A stretch of 9,003 nucleotides of DNA from Paludibacteraceae bacterium. Its GTDB lineage: Bacteria > Bacteroidota > Bacteroidia > Bacteroidales > Paludibacteraceae. The translations under genes were made by a program, and so were the position numbers. The DNA lies in contig CANIXM010000049.1 of the NCBI GenBank assembly GCA_947471245.1, positions 1 through 9,003 of the forward strand, read 5' to 3'. Numbering within the stretch: the stretch's first letter is position 1; the number at the start of each line of letters is the position of its first letter. The notes beneath the pieces are model-generated. The model worked only from the letters and a program-made list of their open reading frames with translations, did no database searches and was not told where the DNA came from. Positions 6,083 to 9,003 of this stretch are shown one piece after another.

Positions 6083-6679
6083 TCACTTACAAATGGACGA
6101 TACATCTAATTCTAGTTGACCGAAAGCTATCATGGCATTAAACAAACGAATGCGTTTAAAGTTCATTAGATCCATTACCCGAATGTCACTTTCAACGATT
6201 TGACCGTCTGCTATCAATGCGGCTCGACTTGTGCCCATTAATATTGGCTCACGGGGGGTATGCCATTTTTCACCATCATACAATGCGACATTGGCAGCCC
6301 ACGTGTCAGTCAACAAACCATCACGCACCATCAGAATATCTTCACACTGACCACGCTGTGCATAAAGTTCGTTGAGCACGGTTCTATCTGCCATTTTATA
6401 TTGGACACAAGGCAAAGTGGTGGGTACAAGCTTTAACGACCTGACTTCTCGCATTGTATAGGGGACATACTCTACCAATCTTACTTTTTCATCATATTCT
6501 ACTCTACACTTAAAAAGACCCACCTTTGGAAAATCAGATTGACAAAGAACTTCTTCCAATGAAAAGCCTTTTAGCGTAGGATAAAATTCTTCAAACGCTG
6601 CATTTAAACGCTGCTGGTGCAATTCCAGGCGTTTAAATTCGCCTTCACATAATTGAATACTCTCAACAAACTGGGACAT
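6083..6679 (-). CDS. pabC: Aminotransferase class IV, aminodeoxychorismate lyase-like
   Basis: The 198-residue product is a short fold-type IV PLP enzyme. It probably releases pyruvate from 4-amino-4-deoxychorismate to give p-aminobenzoate for folate. The N-terminus has the family pattern FVESIQL followed by LELHQQRLNAAF. The likely PLP lysine is K95 in VQYKMADR. LTDTWAANVALYDGEKWHTP (124-142) and the GTSR loop (149-152) are the cofactor-binding and substrate-side blocks of class IV aminotransferases. At under 200 residues it is shorter than E. coli PabC (about 270), which I recognise as a normal size for a Bacteroidota group. The start codon lies inside pabB (17-base overlap), so the two are translationally linked, and this supports the PabC role over a branched-chain or D-amino-acid aminotransferase. 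No biochemical assignment can be proven from sequence. Confidence 0.85.
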   Translation of the reverse strand: MSQFVESIQLCEGEFKRLELHQQRLNAAFEEFYPTLKGFSLEEVLCQSDFPKVGLFKCRVEYDEKVRLVEYVPYTMREVRSLKLVPTTLPCVQYKMADRTVLNELYAQRGQCEDILMVRDGLLTDTWAANVALYDGEKWHTPREPILMGTSRAALIADGQIVESDIRVMDLMNFKRIRLFNAMIAFGQLELDVSSICK

Positions 6680-7655
6680 ATATTTTCTGAATTAATTCTT
6701 CATATTCTTTTCTGGCTTCACTCTGAGCTGTGATGCCACCACCACTTTTATATACCAATCCGCCTTCTACCATCTCCAAAAACCTAATCATCACTGCACT
6801 ATCTAAGTTTTGACCATCAAAGCACCCACACACCCCGGTATAAAACCCACGAGCATATTCTTCGACTTTATCAATAATCTCCAAGGTTTTTTGCTTTGGC
6901 GCACCACAGATAGAACCTGCTGGTAGCATTGAAAACAGGATATCTCCCAACTGCGACAAATAGTCATCAGGCAATGTACCTGTAATCTCTGAGCTTACCT
7001 GAAGTAAACTGCTTTGATGAGTCGTGATTTTCTCGACATAGCGATATCGCTGTACTTCTACGTCACTGGCTACGAGGCTTAAATCATTGCGTATCAAATC
7101 TACAATGGTGGCATGCTCCGCCTTTTCCTTCGGGTCATTGAGTATGATTGATTCTGCATCGGGCAGTGAAGCATCAATGGTTCCTTTCATGGGAAATGAA
7201 CTAATCTTTCCTCCTTCAATCTTCACAAAGGTCTCTGGAGACAAAACAACAAATTGTTCTTTCATCCAAAGTTTATATTTGGCTTGTCCAAGATTGTAAT
7301 AATCTAGCAAAGTTAAGTTGGTACTTATGCTGGTTGGTTGGGTGAGGTTGGTGAGAAATGAATTTCCAAGCTTGATTTGGCTGACTACCTCATCAAACTT
7401 ACCAACAAAACTATCATAAGCCACAGGCGTGGCTTCCCAATGAAAATGAGAGTGATTGTCTGGCATTTGTGTCACAGAACCATTCAATTCAAATCTCACA
7501 AACTCCTGATCTAACTCATCCAATTTAATTACATATCCATTTTGGGCATGATAATCTATCACGAAAAGAAATGGAATTGATTTTTGAGACAGAGAATTAA
7601 TAAAATCAACAATTTGGACTTTGGATAGTAGTGGATATGGGAAATTGTTATTCAT
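6663..7655 (-). CDS. pabB: Aminodeoxychorismate synthase component I
   Basis: The 330-residue product is a chorismate-binding enzyme that would convert chorismate and ammonia to 4-amino-4-deoxychorismate. The key discriminator is PMKGT (155-159): K157 occupies the position of the catalytic lysine of PabB, where anthranilate synthase (TrpE) normally has alanine. Other family blocks are LIRNDL (187-192), PAGSICGAPK (246-255), FYTGVCGCFD (271-280) and GGGIT (305-309). At 330 residues it is shorter than E. coli PabB (about 450) because most of the N-terminal domain is absent, a form common in Bacteroidota. No glutamine amidotransferase (PabA) is encoded beside it, so the partner must be elsewhere, possibly shared with TrpG. 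It overlaps the pabC-like gene by 17 bases and follows the toxin gene after 65 bases. No clear promoter is visible in that gap. Confidence 0.93.
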   Translation of the reverse strand: MNNNFPYPLLSKVQIVDFINSLSQKSIPFLFVIDYHAQNGYVIKLDELDQEFVRFELNGSVTQMPDNHSHFHWEATPVAYDSFVGKFDEVVSQIKLGNSFLTNLTQPTSISTNLTLLDYYNLGQAKYKLWMKEQFVVLSPETFVKIEGGKISSFPMKGTIDASLPDAESIILNDPKEKAEHATIVDLIRNDLSLVASDVEVQRYRYVEKITTHQSSLLQVSSEITGTLPDDYLSQLGDILFSMLPAGSICGAPKQKTLEIIDKVEEYARGFYTGVCGCFDGQNLDSAVMIRFLEMVEGGLVYKSGGGITAQSEARKEYEELIQKIYVPVC

Positions 7656-7720
7656 CCGAGTGGAATAGAAATTAGAGAAGTCGTCGTAGAAGAAATTTTG
7701 GTTGTTAAATGAACATCAGT

Positions 7721-8047
7721 TCAAAATTTATTGTAAGATTTTAATAAATAACGAATGAAATCATCATTTACACTTTCAAGTTCATTCTTATCATAAACGT
7801 AAAGCAAAACCACATTATCTTCAACTATTTCATAGTAAAAAATAATTCTTCCCCCACCACTTTTCCCTTTTCCTTTGCTTTTAATTGCAATTCGAGCGTT
7901 CCTACAATTGGCAATAATTTCATCTCCGATTAGGGGGTTTTGTTCTAATTCATCTAAAAATCGAATATAGTCATCCCTCATTGACTTATATTTCTTAGAC
8001 AATCTTTTAAGTGCCTTTTCAAATTCTGAAGTAACTTCAAATTTCAT
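7721..8047 (-). CDS. RelE/ParE-family toxin of a type II toxin-antitoxin pair
   Basis: The 108-residue protein has the layout of the RelE/ParE superfamily. An N-terminal strand (MKFEVTSEFEKALKRLSKKY) is followed by two helices (DDYIRFLDELEQNP). A sheet core then holds RNARIAIKSKGKGKSGGGR and RIIFYYEIVEDNVVLLYVYDKNE. The KSKGKGKSGG segment is typical of a subgroup found in Bacteroidota and cyanobacteria. Members act on translated mRNA or on DNA gyrase, and which applies here cannot be told from sequence. The ATG lies within the end of the upstream 56-codon ORF (11-base overlap), so the pair is translationally coupled with the antitoxin candidate first. The gene is A+T-rich (about 32% G+C over three hand-counted rows), lower than the pab genes, which fits horizontal spread. 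The frame is intact. Confidence 0.85.
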   Translation of the reverse strand: MKFEVTSEFEKALKRLSKKYKSMRDDYIRFLDELEQNPLIGDEIIANCRNARIAIKSKGKGKSGGGRIIFYYEIVEDNVVLLYVYDKNELESVNDDFIRYLLKSYNKF

Positions 8048-8207
8048 TGGCTAACTGGCGCGCTGATTTGAGAAGAACCTTACCCGACTGTGACTTTTTC
8101 ACTTCACGTAACCCCTTCTTAATTCCTCGTACTATTTTTTCGGCCTCTTTGAATGACTCGTACCTTTTGGCTTCACGTTCATTCATTTTAACGATGATGT
8201 CTTTCAT
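8037..8207 (-). CDS. Putative small antitoxin partner of the RelE/ParE toxin
   Basis: This 56-residue ORF begins MKDIIVKMNEREAKRYESFK and ends in TGA after SARQLANEI. It is highly charged and basic in its central part (EKIVRGIKKGLREVKKSQ). The N-terminus could form a short strand like those used for dimerisation and DNA binding in small antitoxins, followed by helices likely to wrap the toxin. I do not recognise a named antitoxin family. The assignment rests on position: it lies directly upstream of the toxin gene, overlaps it by 11 bases, and starts about 20 bases after a good promoter box. If it is an antitoxin it should also repress its own promoter. A plain leader ORF without antitoxin activity remains possible. 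Confidence 0.72.
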   Translation of the reverse strand: MKDIIVKMNEREAKRYESFKEAEKIVRGIKKGLREVKKSQSGKVLLKSARQLANEI

Positions 8208-8229
8208 TTCGCAGATAATTTTTATAACA

Positions 8230-8237
8230 CAAATATA
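8230..8237 (-). promoter_or_regulatory. Bacteroidota-type -7 box of the toxin-antitoxin operon
   Basis: The minus strand reads TATATTTG, a full match to TAnnTTTG, 22 bases before the antitoxin ATG. The expected TTTG at about -33 is replaced by a T-rich tract, so the upstream element is weak. Just upstream is a direct repeat of AATAATT (8258-8264 and 8269-8275, period 11 bases) that could be an operator, although A+T-rich direct repeats also arise by chance. Confidence 0.6.
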
Positions 8238-8304
8238 GCAACTAATTTGAAAAAATGAATAATTGGAAAATAATTAACTGGTTAGACAAGTTGATTTTGG
8301 TTTA

Positions 8305-9003
8305 TTATTTCTTTGGTCTATTTCTTTGAAATTTACCTTTTCCGCCTGCAAATTTCTTGTGACCATGTCTATGTTTCTCTGGCTCATAAGCTGGCGCTTC
8401 ACCCAGTTCCTCTGGCATAGGGATTTTATAAATATCCTTTTCTAAAAACTGCTCTATCTGCTTGAATTTGTACTGCTCTTCTTCAGACACAAACGTGATA
8501 GACATACCTTTGGCACTTGCCCGAGCCGTACGACCAATGCGGTGCACATAATCTTCTGCATCATGAGGCACATCATAATTGATAACCAACGAAATATCAT
8601 CAATGTCAATTCCCCTTGACACAATATCTGTTGCAACCAAAATATTCACCCTGCTATTCTTAAATTCATGCATTACCTTCTCACGTTGCGATTGATCCAA
8701 ATCGGAATGCATCTCGTCCACCTTTAGACCCATGTGGCGAAGCGTTTTAGTTATTTCCTTTACTTTCAACTTTGAACCTGAAAACAAAATCACCTTATTG
8801 GGCTCTTCGGAAGAAAAAAGATACTTTACAATGTTCGGCTTTTGAAATTCATGACAGATGTAAGCTGTCTGCATGATACTTTCTGGAGGACGAGAAATGG
8901 CTATTTTTACTTCGGCTGGATTATTGAGAATGGTCTTAGCTAGTTGACGAATCTTAGGTGGCATGGTAGCCGAAAACATGATGGTCTGTCTGTCTTTTGG
9001 CAA
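8305..9003 (-). CDS. DEAD-box ATP-dependent RNA helicase, C-terminal part
   Basis: Only the last 232 codons are present, and the 5' end lies beyond base 9003. The TTG at the edge (LPKDRQ) is an internal leucine codon, not a start. Motif III, FSATMP (SAT at residues 11-13), closes the first RecA-like domain. The second domain shows motif IV VILFSGS (71-77), motif V ATDIVSRGIDID (124-135) and motif VI YVHRIGRTAR (152-161) with the arginine finger. A lysine-, histidine- and glycine-rich tail (HRHGHKKFAGGKGKFQ and following) probably adds nonspecific RNA binding. The protein would unwind structured RNA in ribosome assembly or mRNA turnover. It looks RhlE-like, but that cannot be settled without the N-terminal motifs. 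No clear terminator follows in the 97-base gap before the antitoxin gene. Confidence 0.95.
   Translation of the reverse strand: MPKDRQTIMFSATMPPKIRQLAKTILNNPAEVKIAISRPPESIMQTAYICHEFQKPNIVKYLFSSEEPNKVILFSGSKLKVKEITKTLRHMGLKVDEMHSDLDQSQREKVMHEFKNSRVNILVATDIVSRGIDIDDISLVINYDVPHDAEDYVHRIGRTARASAKGMSITFVSEEEQYKFKQIEQFLEKDIYKIPMPEELGEAPAYEPEKHRHGHKKFAGGKGKFQRNRPKK

Noticed and set aside
6008..6087. Inverted pair AAGTGAAA / TTTCACTT as a terminator after the pabC-like gene
   Set aside because: The arms are more than 60 bases apart, A+T-rich and not followed by a U-tract.
8047..8238. Plus-strand 63-codon open frame across the antitoxin region
   Set aside because: The minus-strand 56-codon frame fits the promoter, overlap and gene order, whereas this one has no supporting context.
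8454..8636. Minus-strand 60-codon frame inside the helicase gene
   Set aside because: It is out of frame within the well-supported helicase coding sequence carrying motifs V and VI.
1..9003. CRISPR array, tRNA, rRNA or insertion sequence
   Set aside because: I saw no regularly spaced repeats, tRNA-like cloverleaf, rRNA sequence or transposase frame on either strand.

Overview
The window looks like chromosomal DNA from a member of the Bacteroidota. Three things point there: the protein family variants (a short stand-alone PabB and a short PabC-like aminotransferase, and a second isopropylmalate-synthase-like protein downstream of leuD), start codons that mostly lack Shine-Dalgarno sequences, and promoters matching the Bacteroides-type TTTG / TAnnTTTG consensus. 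All recognisable genes lie on the minus strand, so the biological reading order runs from base 9003 down to base 1.

Reading that way, the window opens with the C-terminal part of a DEAD-box RNA helicase (9003-8305). A compact toxin-antitoxin pair follows: a 56-residue antitoxin candidate and a RelE/ParE-type toxin overlapping by 11 bases, behind a good TAnnTTTG box. Next come pabB and a pabC-like gene, overlapping by 17 bases, for the p-aminobenzoate branch of folate synthesis.

The rest is a leucine operon: leuA, a SAM-dependent methyltransferase, leuC, leuD and a second synthase of the LeuA/citramalate synthase type that runs off the window at base 1. LeuA condenses 2-oxoisovalerate with acetyl-CoA, and LeuCD isomerises the product. 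The second synthase may make isopropylmalate or citramalate, and LeuCD could also process citramalate toward isoleucine. leuB is not in the window and may lie beyond base 1.

The most striking element is the 363-base gap before leuA. It holds a strong promoter, a 19-residue leader ORF in which nine residues are Leu or Ile, an RNA segment able to act as an antiterminator, and a strong intrinsic terminator with a C(UUCG)G loop. This is the architecture of ribosome-mediated transcription attenuation. The leader contains Leu and Ile codons but no Val codons, which fits an operon serving leucine and possibly isoleucine.

Several operon junctions carry repeat-like DNA. Two imperfect inverted copies of a 19-base repeat flank the methyltransferase gene, which is clearly more A+T-rich than leuC by hand count. 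A C-rich palindrome abuts the leuD start codon. These repeats also create spurious N-terminal extensions on leuC and leuD, and the starts have been moved accordingly.
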